Notes: generated from the sequence alone by a model not told the origin. Counted from the stretch's first letter, positions 34,550-44,100 are shown. The stretch: 64,000 nucleotides of DNA from JBAZCI01 sp041671025 (GCA_041671025.1 JBAZCI010000002.1:1-64000), one strand, 5' to 3'. Translations and numbers: made by a program.

Positions 34550-36754
34550 ATGCCAATGACCTTCTCAACATCCGAAGAACGAAACAACCACATTGAATCG
34601 TTAAAAAAAGAATACTTCGCCTCAATTGAACATATTACTCCGGAAACAGTAAAAAAGGGGGGCTTCTTCAACCTGGATGAACCGGGAGAAATATCGATCA
34701 CCCTCACAAAAGAAATGGTTGAAACGTATGAGCTGGAGAAATGGCTTGCCAACTATAAAAAAGAGGCTCAGCATTCGACCGGCGGTATCCGCGGACCCCA
34801 AAACGTCCTCTACTACTGGGACCATAGGTTCCCCATCAATCAACTAGGTGTCGCGCTCGCAACTCTGGGCAAGAGCCTGGTTCTCAAAGATACCATCACC
34901 GATCGGGAAATTCATAAGGCGGTGTCGGGCGAGGTTCGATACAATACAAAAAAATATATTGAACTCATTTCCCGCATCCACGCGGCACAGGGTATTTACA
35001 CGCATCAAACCCCCGAAAATCAGACAACGGCCATTTGGCTCGTTTCATTCCTTATCTTCATGAATGACTACGACGGGGGAGAATTTGTCACCTCAAGCCA
35101 CGCAATCAGCAGTAAGACGGCGACAAAGGACCTGGAAAGCCAGGGAAGCCAATTTTTACCCGAAATGTCCCTGGCATTTATTGCAAAGATTGAGGACATT
35201 ATCCGCCAGGCAAAAGAGTCACCCGAGGGATACACCATCAAGCTCGCTCCCCGAAAAAATGCATTCACCGTATCCGATCTCGGCGCCATCGAAGGCTACG
35301 CCGACTACCTGCGAAACGGCATCGCAACGGAACAAAATATTAAACTTATCCAGGACGCGACAGCCCAAGGGATGCGGCTCATGTACGAAACAGTGGGCGG
35401 ATGCATGCACCGGACCATGGTGCCGCTCCTAAAAAACTTCGGCATTCTCGAAGCGTTCGAATGGAATAACCCCGACGAAGATCCTTTTTTTCACGGAGTG
35501 GGCAAAACACATAAGCTCAATCCTAAAACAGGCAAGGAAGAATTCTTTGACCTCTCCTGCGACGCATGTCTCCCTGAAGTGGTTGAGACTATGGGGTACC
35601 CGCTATCACTCATAGACAAGCCGCTTGGATATGTCATTCTGATTACTGACCCTGACGGCGACCGTCTCGTCGTGGGACAGGTCGACACCGCTGACCACAT
35701 CCCGTTGATGGAGGAACTCGGCATCGGGTACATCAGACTTTCTGAAGATAAGATCGTAGCCGTCTATCACCCTACATTCTCTTTCCTGATGATCATGGAT
35801 TTTTACATGAAACAGCTTCGCGCTGCCGGAAAATGGGATTCGCATCCCCGCTTTATGATTAATACAACCCCTTCCTCTCGCGCGTGGGATGAATGGGCTA
35901 AAACGCACGGCGTGCACATTCTCAGCGTACCGGTAGGGTTCAAAGAGATTGCCACAATACTGAAAAAGGTGGAAAAGAAACTTTTTGCCCACCCCGATCA
36001 ACCGGTCGTTGTCAATGACATATGGAGAAATGACATCAATATCGGCGTTGACCCGCGATTGATTTTTGCCGGCGAAGAAAGCGGCGGCATGATCATCGGC
36101 CCCGAAGATCCCATTACCACGCGCGGCGGACGCCGGGCACTCGCCATGCGGGAAAAGAGCGCAGGAGAAGCGTCTATTATCGCCTCCGCGCTTGCTGCAC
36201 ACCTCCACCTCAATAAGAAATCCCTCGCAGAGTACCTGCAGGAAATATTCACCGAATGCAAAACGCGGTTTACCTTTTACGAACGCGCCGATATCACCTA
36301 CTACAATGAGAGCGAACCGGATCCCGCAAAGCTTCTCGCGGAGAAATCTGCAGGAGAAACGTTGCGCGACACCATTGACCTCTACTACTTGGGGCTCGCG
36401 TTGGGTCTGAAGGAAGGTCTGGTGAATATCGGAGATATCCGGCAAATTCTCAGCGAAGCGATGCCAACGCTTGATTTTTCCACACTGACAGATGTCCGTT
36501 TCACCGGAGACGCAACCTACATCGAATTTGACGGCATGTTTGTGCAAATCAGAAAATCCGGTACCGACGCCAAGCTTCGCGGGTATAGCAACGGTGAGGA
36601 TAAGAAGAAATGTCTCACGTACCTCGATACGATGGTGCATTACAACGGTGCTCATACTAAAACCTACACGGAAAAAATCCCGACGCAGTTTGTGTCGACC
36701 ATCTACGATAAAACAAAACTCCTGTACGACGCCTACCTCTACACAGGGCTGTAA
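34550..36754 (+). CDS. Alpha-D-phosphohexomutase (phosphoglucomutase/phosphomannomutase)
   Basis: A 734-residue enzyme that moves phosphate between C1 and C6 of hexoses. The domain landmarks are all present: STGGIRGPQNVLYYWDHRFP near the N-terminus; the phosphoserine loop as VTSSHAISS in place of TASHNP; the metal loop ITDPDGDRLVVG; the sugar-binding FAGEESGGMIIG; and the phosphate-binding RKSGTDAKLRGYSNG at the end. Length is well above the usual 450-550 residues. The start ATG 34550 follows the surface-protein stop by 17 bases; in-frame codons upstream belong to that gene. A HAD phosphatase gene follows after 2 bases. Confidence 0.9.
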   Translation: MPMTFSTSEERNNHIESLKKEYFASIEHITPETVKKGGFFNLDEPGEISITLTKEMVETYELEKWLANYKKEAQHSTGGIRGPQNVLYYWDHRFPINQLGVALATLGKSLVLKDTITDREIHKAVSGEVRYNTKKYIELISRIHAAQGIYTHQTPENQTTAIWLVSFLIFMNDYDGGEFVTSSHAISSKTATKDLESQGSQFLPEMSLAFIAKIEDIIRQAKESPEGYTIKLAPRKNAFTVSDLGAIEGYADYLRNGIATEQNIKLIQDATAQGMRLMYETVGGCMHRTMVPLLKNFGILEAFEWNNPDEDPFFHGVGKTHKLNPKTGKEEFFDLSCDACLPEVVETMGYPLSLIDKPLGYVILITDPDGDRLVVGQVDTADHIPLMEELGIGYIRLSEDKIVAVYHPTFSFLMIMDFYMKQLRAAGKWDSHPRFMINTTPSSRAWDEWAKTHGVHILSVPVGFKEIATILKKVEKKLFAHPDQPVVVNDIWRNDINIGVDPRLIFAGEESGGMIIGPEDPITTRGGRRALAMREKSAGEASIIASALAAHLHLNKKSLAEYLQEIFTECKTRFTFYERADITYYNESEPDPAKLLAEKSAGETLRDTIDLYYLGLALGLKEGLVNIGDIRQILSEAMPTLDFSTLTDVRFTGDATYIEFDGMFVQIRKSGTDAKLRGYSNGEDKKKCLTYLDTMVHYNGAHTKTYTEKIPTQFVSTIYDKTKLLYDAYLYTGL

Positions 36755-36756
36755 CC

Positions 36757-37419
36757 ATGGAAAAGTCCGGTGTAATCATCTTCGACCTGGACGGAGTACT
36801 GGTCAATTCAGAACCGTTGTGGGAAAAAGCGGGCATGCTGTACTTGCGCCGTCATGGCGTTCGCACGACATCAAAAGCATATCGAACAATGACCAACCGC
36901 TACTTCCGCGGCGCCGGCGTTTTAGCGATTAATCGATTTATTAAAAAAACATTTAAAATCGCTCAATCCGGACCTGAGATGTATGCAGAAAAAATACGCA
37001 TCACCATGGACGTCCTCAACAAAGAACTACGCCCGATGCCTTTTGCTTTGCAAACCATCAAGCGACTTGCAAAAATACATAGACTTGCCCTCGTGTCCTC
37101 CGGTCCCTTGGCGACCATGAACATCGCGCTTAAAAAGCTCCCGGTGAGAAAATACTTTTCTCTAATTATGACCGGAGAGGATGTCAAAACCGCAAAACCA
37201 AATCCGACCATCTTTCTCAAAGCGGCCAAGCGCCTCCGCGTGCGACCGGCATCGTGCGTCGTGATTGAAGACTCTGTCGCGGGAGTAACAGCGGCAAAGC
37301 GTGCAGGCATGCTTTGCATCGTGCTCAAAACCAAGTATACTCTTCCTGTCCAGCTACAACATGCTGACGACAGTATTACGCGCTTATCCGAACTTCCTCA
37401 CTTATTACACACATTATGA
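36757..37419 (+). CDS. HAD-superfamily hydrolase (beta-phosphoglucomutase-like)
   Basis: A 220-residue HAD subfamily I protein. Motif I is IFDLDGVLVNSEPLW with the nucleophile Asp and the acid/base Asp; motif II is LALVSSGPL; motif III is Lys in KTAKPNPTIF; motif IV is VVIEDSVAGVTAAKRAG. A helical cap lies between motifs I and II. The DGVLVNSEPLW form is typical of beta-phosphoglucomutases and sugar-phosphate phosphatases. It is packed between the phosphohexomutase (2-base gap) and murI (4-base overlap), suggesting sugar-phosphate metabolism. Confidence 0.88.
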   Translation: MEKSGVIIFDLDGVLVNSEPLWEKAGMLYLRRHGVRTTSKAYRTMTNRYFRGAGVLAINRFIKKTFKIAQSGPEMYAEKIRITMDVLNKELRPMPFALQTIKRLAKIHRLALVSSGPLATMNIALKKLPVRKYFSLIMTGEDVKTAKPNPTIFLKAAKRLRVRPASCVVIEDSVAGVTAAKRAGMLCIVLKTKYTLPVQLQHADDSITRLSELPHLLHTL

Positions 37420-38207
37420 TCGGCATTTTTGATTCAGGAGTCGGAGGACTCACCGTCGTCAAAGAGGTTCTCCGTCAAATACCCCAATACCAGACCGTCT
37501 ATTTTGGCGACACCGCACGGGCGCCTTACGGCAACAAAAGCCCCGAGCTTATCACCGCATACGCCATCCAAAATGTGGAGTTTTTGATTTCAAAAGGCGC
37601 CAATCTGATTATCATGGGCTGTAACACTGCGTCTGCCGTTGCCACCGACGCAGTGAAAAAGCGATTTCCCCATGTTCCGATTTTTGACGTTATTACGCCA
37701 GCAATCAAAAAAGCGCTGGCAACCACGGTAACGAAGCGTGTCGGGATCATTGGAACAAACGCCACGATTACCAGCAATGTTTACCCCTCGCTTATTCATG
37801 AGCAGGAGAAGCATGTTGAAGTGCTCCAACAGGCGTGTCCCCTGCTCGTACCGCTCGTCGAAGAAAACTGGGTATCAAAGCCCGAAACCACCATGATTGT
37901 ACGACGATATCTGACAGGTCTTAAAGCGCGGTCGCTCGATACGCTGATCCTCGGATGCACGCACTACCCCCTCCTGCGTCAGATCATTCAGAGAAAAGTG
38001 GGTAAAAAAGTCCGCATCGTCGACCCGGCCGATGAAACAGTCAAAGGCGTCAAGCATTTTATTGAGACTCATCCTGAAATTGATCAGACATTAACCAAGG
38101 ACAGCCGGCACGTTTTTTACTTTAGCGACCTGACCCCAAAGGTCCGCGACATTTCGTACCGCTGGCTCGGTCAGCATATTGAGATGAAAAAGGAACAGTC
38201 TGGATAA
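37416..38207 (+). CDS. murI: Glutamate racemase
   Basis: MurI makes D-glutamate for peptidoglycan. The 263-residue protein shows GIFDSGVGGLTVVKEVLRQ at the N-terminus with the catalytic Asp, FGDTARAPYGNKSPE, the first catalytic cysteine in MGCNTASAVATDAV, and the second in LGCTHYPLLRQII. Length is normal. Its ATG overlaps the HAD gene stop by 4 bases. Confidence 0.96.
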   Translation: MIGIFDSGVGGLTVVKEVLRQIPQYQTVYFGDTARAPYGNKSPELITAYAIQNVEFLISKGANLIIMGCNTASAVATDAVKKRFPHVPIFDVITPAIKKALATTVTKRVGIIGTNATITSNVYPSLIHEQEKHVEVLQQACPLLVPLVEENWVSKPETTMIVRRYLTGLKARSLDTLILGCTHYPLLRQIIQRKVGKKVRIVDPADETVKGVKHFIETHPEIDQTLTKDSRHVFYFSDLTPKVRDISYRWLGQHIEMKKEQSG

Positions 38208-38210
38208 CGT

Positions 38211-39422
38211 ATGAACCGCAAAATCCTTTCTTTGCGCGCCCAATCAACGCCGCCTTCCCCCATACGGAAGCTGACTTCGACTGCCCAGAAAACGTTACGC
38301 CGGGGAATTAAGATCTACGGATTAAACATCGGCCAGCCCGACGGTCCCGCACCGCGCGCATTCAGCGATCAAATTAATACCATGTCCCACGAAAACATAC
38401 CGTATGCCCCATCGGCCGGATACGAGGACGTGCGTAAAGCCTGGTCGCGATATTACCGATCTCATCATATGCCTTTCAATGCCGAAGATATCCTCGTCAC
38501 AAACGGCGGAAGCGAGGCTATTACATTTGCATTTACCGCAATCTGTGATCCCGGTGATGAAATTATTGTTTTTGAACCCCTGTACCCAAACTATATTTCT
38601 TTTGCCGCCCAGCTGAACATCAAGCTCATTCCTATATCAACTACCCTTTCCTCAGGATTTCACCTTCCCGCTGAAAAAGATATTGTAAAAAAAATAAGTT
38701 CCCGCACGCGCGCAATTATTGTGTGCAATCCGAATAATCCTACGGGCACCGTCTACACCCGTACAGAACTCGCCCGAGTAGCACGTATCGCACGGCGTTA
38801 TTCGCTTTTTGTTATCGCCGACGAAACATACCGAGAGTTTGTATTTACAAAAGCATCGCATGTCAGCATGGCGTCTTTTCCTGCTATCCGCCAACGACTC
38901 ATCGTTGTCGATAGTGTATCAAAACGATTTAATTTATGCGGCGCCCGCGTAGGATGTCTGGCGACAAAAAACAAGAGCATACTTAACGCGACACTCACGT
39001 TCGCCCAGGCGCGTCTCTCCGCGACTACACTTGAACAGCGGGCAATCATTCCTTTGCTTGTGAAACCTACTGCCTATGTACGCCACGCGCGGTACCACTA
39101 CAAAAAAAGGCGGGACGCCCTCATCAAGGCCCTTGCCCATATCCCCGGATGTACCTACTACATCCCGGAAGGAGCATTTTATATTCAGGTTGCACTTCCG
39201 GTCGACAGTACCGAGCGGTTCTGCCAATGGATGATCGAACGTTTTCACGTGAATCGAACTACGGTACTACTCGCACCGGGATCCGGTTTTTACGCGACTC
39301 CCGGTAAAGGGACCCGTGAAGTGCGTATCGCTTTTGTTCTTCCGGCAGAGGAGCTCGCCCATGCGGTAACCATTTTAAAAAAAGGCATCGAAGTATACAA
39401 TCGTATACCCCGTCCATCCTGA
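38211..39422 (+). CDS. Class I/II PLP aminotransferase (aspartate aminotransferase family)
   Basis: A 403-residue fold-type-I enzyme. LNIGQPDGPAPRAF begins the substrate pocket; IPYAPSAGYEDVRKAWSRYY and VTNGGSEAITFAF bind PLP phosphate. VCNPNNPTGTVYTRTEL and IADETYREFVF supply the cofactor Asn and Asp/Tyr. The PLP lysine is in VSKRFNLCGARVGCL, and VRIAFVLPAEEL contains the carboxylate-binding Arg. Amino-donor preference is not decidable. It follows murI by 3 bases and is the last gene before a strong terminator. Confidence 0.92.
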   Translation: MNRKILSLRAQSTPPSPIRKLTSTAQKTLRRGIKIYGLNIGQPDGPAPRAFSDQINTMSHENIPYAPSAGYEDVRKAWSRYYRSHHMPFNAEDILVTNGGSEAITFAFTAICDPGDEIIVFEPLYPNYISFAAQLNIKLIPISTTLSSGFHLPAEKDIVKKISSRTRAIIVCNPNNPTGTVYTRTELARVARIARRYSLFVIADETYREFVFTKASHVSMASFPAIRQRLIVVDSVSKRFNLCGARVGCLATKNKSILNATLTFAQARLSATTLEQRAIIPLLVKPTAYVRHARYHYKKRRDALIKALAHIPGCTYYIPEGAFYIQVALPVDSTERFCQWMIERFHVNRTTVLLAPGSGFYATPGKGTREVRIAFVLPAEELAHAVTILKKGIEVYNRIPRPS

Positions 39423-39444
39423 TCTCATGTTCATCCATATACTT

Positions 39445-39476
39445 AATACGCCCTTCAGATGAAGGGCGTATTTTTT
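39445..39476 (+). terminator. Intrinsic terminator between the murI operon and recA (usable on both strands)
   Basis: AATACGCCCTTC-agat-GAAGGGCGTATT followed by T; the mirrored strand also has a TT-rich end, so it can close both convergent units. Confidence 0.93.
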
Positions 39477-39491
39477 AACAACGACTACTTT

Positions 39492-40535
39492 CTATTTTAC
39501 CGCGTCGGTATCACTTTGCACCTTATCAATAATTGACTTGCGCATCGCCGCCTGTAATTTGAGATCCTCGCGCACGGTCTTACGTGCAGTCTCATGTCCC
39601 ACACCAAGCTTGCGGTCTCCGTATGAATATGAATTGCCTGATTTTGTCACCACGCCTTTGATGACACCCAAATCAATGAGGTCTCCTGAAACAGAGATAC
39701 CTTCGTTGTACATAATATCAAATTCAGTCGTTTTGAACGGCGGAGCAACTTTGTTCTTTACAATCTTTGCTTTCACACGATTACCGATCACCTCGTCCCC
39801 GATCTTGATATTAGCCGAACGACGGACTTCAATACGGACGGATGAGTAGAATTTCAGGGCAGTACCTCCTGTTGTCGTTTCCGGGTTACCAAAAAATACC
39901 CCGATTTTCATGCGAATTTGGTTGATGAAGATAACGATGGTCTTTGTTTTGCTGACCATGCCGGTGAGCTTGCGCAGCGCCTGACTCATCAGCCGGGCCT
40001 GAAGCGCCATATGATGTTCTCCCATTTCGCCCTCAATTTCTGCTTTTGGCGTCAGGGCCGCGACGGAATCGATAACGACGACATCGACGGCTCCGGAACG
40101 AACCAGCGTCTCCACAATTTCCAGCGCCTGTTCTCCTGTATCGGGCTGGGAAATAAGCAGATCGTCCACGTTAACACCGATTTTTCGAGCGTATTCCGGA
40201 TCCAATGCATGCTCTGCATCGACAAAAGCGGCCGTGCCTCCCTGTCTTTGGACATTCGCGACAATATGCTGAGCAAGCGTTGTTTTACCCGACGCCTCCG
40301 GGCCGTAAATTTCGATAACACGTCCCCGAGGTACGCCAAGCACTCCGAGAGCCAAATCGAGTGAAAGACATCCGGTCGGGACCGCGTCCACATCCATGCG
40401 TTTAATATCACCGAGCCGCATTATTGCGCCGTCGCCGAACCGTTCTTTAATCTGGTCTACCGCGTCTTTTGCGGCTTTTATTTTCCCCGCCCCGTGCTGC
40501 TGAGATGATGCATCTGCTTTTGATGATTGAGCCAT
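39492..40535 (-). CDS. recA: Recombinase RecA
   Basis: RecA forms the strand-exchange filament and triggers the SOS co-protease. The 347 residues include Walker [13 protein letters not shown] at about residue 78, Walker [11 protein letters not shown], and the DNA-binding loops L1 ([20 protein letters not shown]) and L2 ([20 protein letters not shown]). A short Ala/Ser/Lys extension precedes the core. It lies 52 bases downstream of the RodZ-like gene. No LexA gene is in the window. Confidence 0.97.
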   Translation of the reverse strand: MAQSSKADASSQQHGAGKIKAAKDAVDQIKERFGDGAIMRLGDIKRMDVDAVPTGCLSLDLALGVLGVPRGRVIEIYGPEASGKTTLAQHIVANVQRQGGTAAFVDAEHALDPEYARKIGVNVDDLLISQPDTGEQALEIVETLVRSGAVDVVVIDSVAALTPKAEIEGEMGEHHMALQARLMSQALRKLTGMVSKTKTIVIFINQIRMKIGVFFGNPETTTGGTALKFYSSVRIEVRRSANIKIGDEVIGNRVKAKIVKNKVAPPFKTTEFDIMYNEGISVSGDLIDLGVIKGVVTKSGNSYSYGDRKLGVGHETARKTVREDLKLQAAMRKSIIDKVQSDTDAVK

Positions 40536-40586
40536 AAAAATTGAAATAGATGATAAAAGGATCCCTCTGTACTACACACTATATCA

Positions 40587-41273
40587 TTATGAAGGCCTGG
40601 GTTCAACTAGAATACTACGGGTGATTTTCTGCTCCGCCCCGCGCGGTTTGCGGGAAATAATGACAATAGTATTCAACCCTTCGGTCAGTTCAAGTGTTTC
40701 CGAAAAATTGCCGGAGCTGTCAGGGACAACCTCTTCGTCATTTATAAAGATTGTGGCCTCAGGCTCCGTCGTGCCCTCGACCAATATTGACGGTTCTGTG
40801 ATCCGTATGTTTTCCGCCGGTGACCTCAGAATAAGTTCGGGCGGGGCGGTAATACGTCGCGCTTCTACGCCCAGATATACTACGATTGCCAGCACGACTA
40901 GAATTATGCCAGTTCGTTTTATTGTCTGCGGTGTGATAATTGCACGGGGAATTCGTTTTTCATTCTCCAGGGAAGCCCGCGCCCGCTTATCATGCTGAGA
41001 TTGAAACACTTTGCGCTCCTGATCATATGCATAGATAACGGTCTCTGCATTGACGTCAAGATACACGGCCAACTGTCGCAGAAAATTGCGCACATACACG
41101 TCGCTCGGCAAATCCAAATACCGGCTCTCTTCGATTGCCTTGAGATGCTTTAATTGAACGTGTATCGAGTCGGCTACGGTTTCCAATTCTACGCCCCGTT
41201 CTATACGCACTTTCTGGAGCCGTTCGCCGAGCGTCCCGCGTATGCGAAGACCACGGGCGGTAAAATCACTCAT
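40587..41273 (-). CDS. RodZ-like HTH/transmembrane protein
   Basis: A 228-residue protein. The N-terminal HTH_25 domain reads GERLQKVRIERGVELETVAD, HVQLKHLKAIEESRYLDLPS and YVRNFLRQLAVYLDVN, as in RodZ, which links MreB to the membrane. A basic linker and a single helix (GIILVVLAIVVYLGVEA) follow, then a beta-rich outer domain with two PPELILRSP/TEPEATIFINDEEV-type strands resembling a glucodextranase-B-like module. Start ATG 41273 overlaps the ftsK stop by 8 bases; codons upstream are ftsK. The ftsK-rodZ-recA order suggests a division/chromosome cluster. Confidence 0.84.
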   Translation of the reverse strand: MSDFTARGLRIRGTLGERLQKVRIERGVELETVADSIHVQLKHLKAIEESRYLDLPSDVYVRNFLRQLAVYLDVNAETVIYAYDQERKVFQSQHDKRARASLENEKRIPRAIITPQTIKRTGIILVVLAIVVYLGVEARRITAPPELILRSPAENIRITEPSILVEGTTEPEATIFINDEEVVPDSSGNFSETLELTEGLNTIVIISRKPRGAEQKITRSILVEPRPS

Positions 41274-42324
41274 ATTTTTGCTCGGACGTATCTTCTGTCT
41301 CGTCCCCCTCTTCTTCAGGAGCATCCGCGACGGCCTCATCGGTATCTACGGGAACATCCAAACCGGACGGAGTTGACCGTACAAGAATTTCTCTGGGCTT
41401 GGCTCCGTCACCGGGACCGATGACCCCCTGTTCTTCCAGCAAATCAAGCAGGCGTGCCGCACGAGCATACCCCACGCGCAACCGCCGTTGTAAAAGCGAC
41501 GCCGAGGCCTTGCCCGCCTTGATAACAAGATCCTTTGCCTGACTTAACAATTCGTCGTCCCCAAGGTCTTCAAAATTGCCGCTCAACGTTTCATCCACGA
41601 TAAGTTTCTCAACCACCTCAGGATGGTAATCCGGTTTGCCTTGCTCGCGCAAAAAGTTGGTGACGCGTTCAATCTCATCATTGCTCACAAACACGCCCTG
41701 CAGACGGCGGGGCTTGGATAGCTGAGCGGTAACGAACAGCATGTCGCCCTTGCCGAGCAATTTTTCTGCGCCGCTCGTATCAAGAATCGTGCGGGAATCA
41801 ACGACAGAAGCGACGCTGAATGCAATCCGTGAAGTAATATTTGCCTTGATCAGTCCGGTAATAACGTCAACGGAGGGACGTTGGGTTGCAACAACCAGAT
41901 GAATCCCCACCGCGCGGGCCATTTGCGCAAGCCGGATAATAGCTGACTCTACCTCATGCATTGCGACGGCCATCAGGTCGGCAAGCTCATCAATGACGAC
42001 AACAATATACGGAAGCTGATCGCCGATCGGCGCATGATTATAATCGGCAATATTCCGCTGACCATGCTTCGAAAGCAGGTCAAAACGCCGATCCATTTCA
42101 GCGACCACCCAGCGCAGAGCATTAATCGTTTTGTTGACATTGGTGACCACCGGGGTAATCAAATGAGGAATATCATTGTAAACAGGCATTTCTACCCGTT
42201 TTGGATCGACGAGTATCAGCTTTAACTGATCGGGAGAATTTTGATACAAAAGACTCAACAGAATGGAATTGATGCAAACAGACTTTCCCGATCCGGTAGC
42301 GCCGGCGATAAGCAAATGCGGCAT
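41266..42324 (-). CDS. ftsK: DNA translocase FtsK, C-terminal motor and gamma domain (separated by frame break)
   Basis: This 352-residue frame opens directly at MPHLLIAGATGSGKSVCINS, the Walker A region of the FtsK motor. It continues through LILVDPKRVEMPVYNDIPHL, VVVIDELADLMAVA (Walker B), and HLVVATQRPSVDVITGLIKA. The winged-helix gamma domain (LVIKAGKASASLLQRRLRVG) reads KOPS-like DNA in other species. An acidic tail ends the protein. The first half is in another frame at 42255-43511; the break is near 42360-42380. ATG 42324 is an internal methionine of normal FtsK, so independent expression is doubtful. Confidence 0.85.
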   Translation of the reverse strand: MPHLLIAGATGSGKSVCINSILLSLLYQNSPDQLKLILVDPKRVEMPVYNDIPHLITPVVTNVNKTINALRWVVAEMDRRFDLLSKHGQRNIADYNHAPIGDQLPYIVVVIDELADLMAVAMHEVESAIIRLAQMARAVGIHLVVATQRPSVDVITGLIKANITSRIAFSVASVVDSRTILDTSGAEKLLGKGDMLFVTAQLSKPRRLQGVFVSNDEIERVTNFLREQGKPDYHPEVVEKLIVDETLSGNFEDLGDDELLSQAKDLVIKAGKASASLLQRRLRVGYARAARLLDLLEEQGVIGPGDGAKPREILVRSTPSGLDVPVDTDEAVADAPEEEGDETEDTSEQKYE

Positions 42325-43511
42325 CGAATCGAGATCTGCGAGCCACGGTACCCCGGAAACAGATTCGTTTTTCGTTTTTTGAATTCACTGCTTTCAAGCA
42401 TCTGCCGTAAGCGGACGGTCGCGATAGATTTGTTTGGAACTTCGATACCGACAAGCGACTTGCCGGGAATGGGCGCCTCAATACGGATTGGGTGTGCGGC
42501 AAGTGCAAGCGCGAGATCATTGGACAACGTCGTGAGTTGGGCAAGCTTCACTCCTTCTGCGGGTTTCAACGTATACTGTGTTACCGTCGGCCCGACATTT
42601 ACTTCGCTCATCTCTACCGGTATGCCAAAGTTGGCGAGCGTTTTGTGTATCCGCTCCTTATTCGCCTCTATATCACCGCTTATCGGCTTCGTATTATTTT
42701 GATCCAATAAATCGGTCGGGACAGGAATTTTCTTCTTCACACGCTTAACTTCCGGAAACATCTCCTGCTGAGCGCTGCCCGATGCTGCTTGTTGAGAGGT
42801 TGCTCCCACGGTCAATGGCGCAATCTGCGACTTCGTGGATTCTTCCAGCGGCTGTCGGCTGAATGAAGAATCACCCGAGTCTTCCTCATATCCTTTACGT
42901 GTATCAAGGTTTGTTCTTATTTTCCCAAAGAAATCCCTTACCCGTCCGCCCAATCGTTGCACAATAGTACCGTGCTGCATAAGCGACGTAAGCGACATAT
43001 CAAATGAGAGAAGGAGAGAAATAATCAGCAAGCCAAAAAGGACAATCCCGGTTGCCAATCCGCCCATGATTTTTTGCAACGGATACGAAAGCGAGAGACC
43101 GAGATACCCCCCGCCGCGCGATTCTCCGATGACATCCGTCGCCTGATCAAGAGGAACAAAAAGATGGAAGAAACCCGTTAATGCAATGATAAAGAGGAGC
43201 ATTCCCAAGTAATGTGAAAATCGGAGTTTATATTTTTCCGGCTTCATTAAGACATACCCCAGGAAAATCATTACTGCGGGAGCGATAAGAATCGGGATGC
43301 CAAATAATGTATGCAATCCTGAATTAATGTTCTGACCGACTCCACCCGCCAAATCGAACATGCTCAAGAGCGCAAGTGCGGCCAACATGAATAACACGAC
43401 TACGACGATCCCGTGCTTTGTTTCTGTACGAAGACGTTGCGGCTCCTTTTGGGGAACCTGTTCTCCTCTTTCAGGTCTGCGATGCGTTCTTGGTGTTTGG
43501 ATAACAGCCAT
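42255..43511 (-). CDS. ftsK: DNA translocase FtsK, N-terminal membrane and alpha/beta part (separated by frame break)
   Basis: A 418-residue frame. After a short charged start it has four membrane helices (IVVVVLFMLAALALLSMFDL, ILIAPAVMIFLGYVLM, YLGMLLFIIALTGFFHLFV, IVLFGLLIISLLLSFDM). A Ser/Gln-rich linker follows, then the start of the motor (DLLDQNNTKPISGDIEANKE, NVGPTVTQYTLKPAEGVKLA, KSLVGIEVPNKSIATVRLRQ). After SSEFKKRKTN the frame leaves the family and ends in about 25 foreign residues. Family members have L-T-x-x-L-G here, missing from both frames. A deletion of about 22 bases between CGAATCTG repeats would explain this. Confidence 0.85.
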   Translation of the reverse strand: MAVIQTPRTHRRPERGEQVPQKEPQRLRTETKHGIVVVVLFMLAALALLSMFDLAGGVGQNINSGLHTLFGIPILIAPAVMIFLGYVLMKPEKYKLRFSHYLGMLLFIIALTGFFHLFVPLDQATDVIGESRGGGYLGLSLSYPLQKIMGGLATGIVLFGLLIISLLLSFDMSLTSLMQHGTIVQRLGGRVRDFFGKIRTNLDTRKGYEEDSGDSSFSRQPLEESTKSQIAPLTVGATSQQAASGSAQQEMFPEVKRVKKKIPVPTDLLDQNNTKPISGDIEANKERIHKTLANFGIPVEMSEVNVGPTVTQYTLKPAEGVKLAQLTTLSNDLALALAAHPIRIEAPIPGKSLVGIEVPNKSIATVRLRQMLESSEFKKRKTNLFPGYRGSQISIRCRICLSPALPDRESLFASIPFC

Positions 43512-43543
43512 ATTTTCTTTTGTAATGTACTATGCATCCTACC

Positions 43544-43581
43544 ACAAAAAGCCCCTAAAATCAATAGAAATGTCGATTATT
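43544..43581 (+). repeat. 38-bp direct repeat, left copy, bounding the accessory island
   Basis: ACAAAAAGCCCCTAAAATCA followed by ATAGAAATGTCGATTATT. The second copy at 45820-45857 is in the same orientation and differs at two positions. Confidence 0.85.
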
Positions 43582-43614
43582 GCGTCGGGATATACAAGGA
43601 ATATTTTTTTAATA

Positions 43615-43647
43615 CAAAAAAGGTCCGAACAATTGTATGTCCAGACC
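43615..43647 (-). terminator. Intrinsic terminator of the 78-residue protein gene
   Basis: Minus-strand GGTCTG, 14-base loop, CGGACC, then six T. Confidence 0.7.
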
Positions 43648-43678
43648 ACATCTTCCGCGTATAGTGGAAAATTCACGG

Positions 43679-43915
43679 TTACAAAGCTTCCAAGATCATC
43701 TGGATATAAGCCGCTCCCCGACAACCGGAATCTTTGATCAGCATTTGCGCCTCTTCCACTGAAACCGCTTCGGCCTGCAATGCTTCCGCCAAATCCGGCT
43801 TCATGATACTTAAGTTGAATGTGCCCTCACTTTCACACCACTTAAATATCCCGACCTTCCCATCAAGAAGGTCCTTAGCCTTTTTCCGGGCATGTTCAGT
43901 GACTTTTTTTGCCAC
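43679..43915 (-). CDS. Small soluble helical protein, unknown function
   Basis: Seventy-eight residues from GTG 43915, which is preceded by GGAGG with 6 bases spacing; an upstream ATG at 43969 has no ribosome site and would add hydrophobic codons. The sequence is Lys-rich at the start (AKKVTEHARKKAKDLLDGKV), then GIFKWCESEG and two helices (KPDLAEALQAEAVSVEEAQM). Two cysteines are present. No family recognised. It carries its own terminator and lies inside the direct-repeat-bounded island. Confidence 0.65.
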   Translation of the reverse strand: MAKKVTEHARKKAKDLLDGKVGIFKWCESEGTFNLSIMKPDLAEALQAEAVSVEEAQMLIKDSGCRGAAYIQMILEAL

Positions 43916-44040
43916 AACTATCCTCCACGTGTTACAAAAGATCAAGAAATATTCAACGTAGATTAGCATTGAATATCCCCTTTGTCAATATCACTACTAC
44001 TAGAAAACAATGTTAATCTGTGTAATTCTGATACAGACGC

Positions 44041-44069
44041 TTGACAAAACTAACCCCCTATGATAGTAT
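44041..44069 (+). promoter_or_regulatory. Promoter of the island gene pair
   Basis: TTGACA 44041-44046, 17-base spacer, TAGTAT 44064-44069. About 245 bases of structured leader separate it from the first ATG. Confidence 0.72.
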
Positions 44070-44100
44070 GCTTTGTTTTGTACGTTGAAAAAAACTTCGT

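Noticed and set aside
42330..42400. Programmed -1 frameshift in ftsK at the A-runs
   Set aside because: No X-XXY-YYZ heptamer in frame and a conserved block is also missing, so a deletion explains more.
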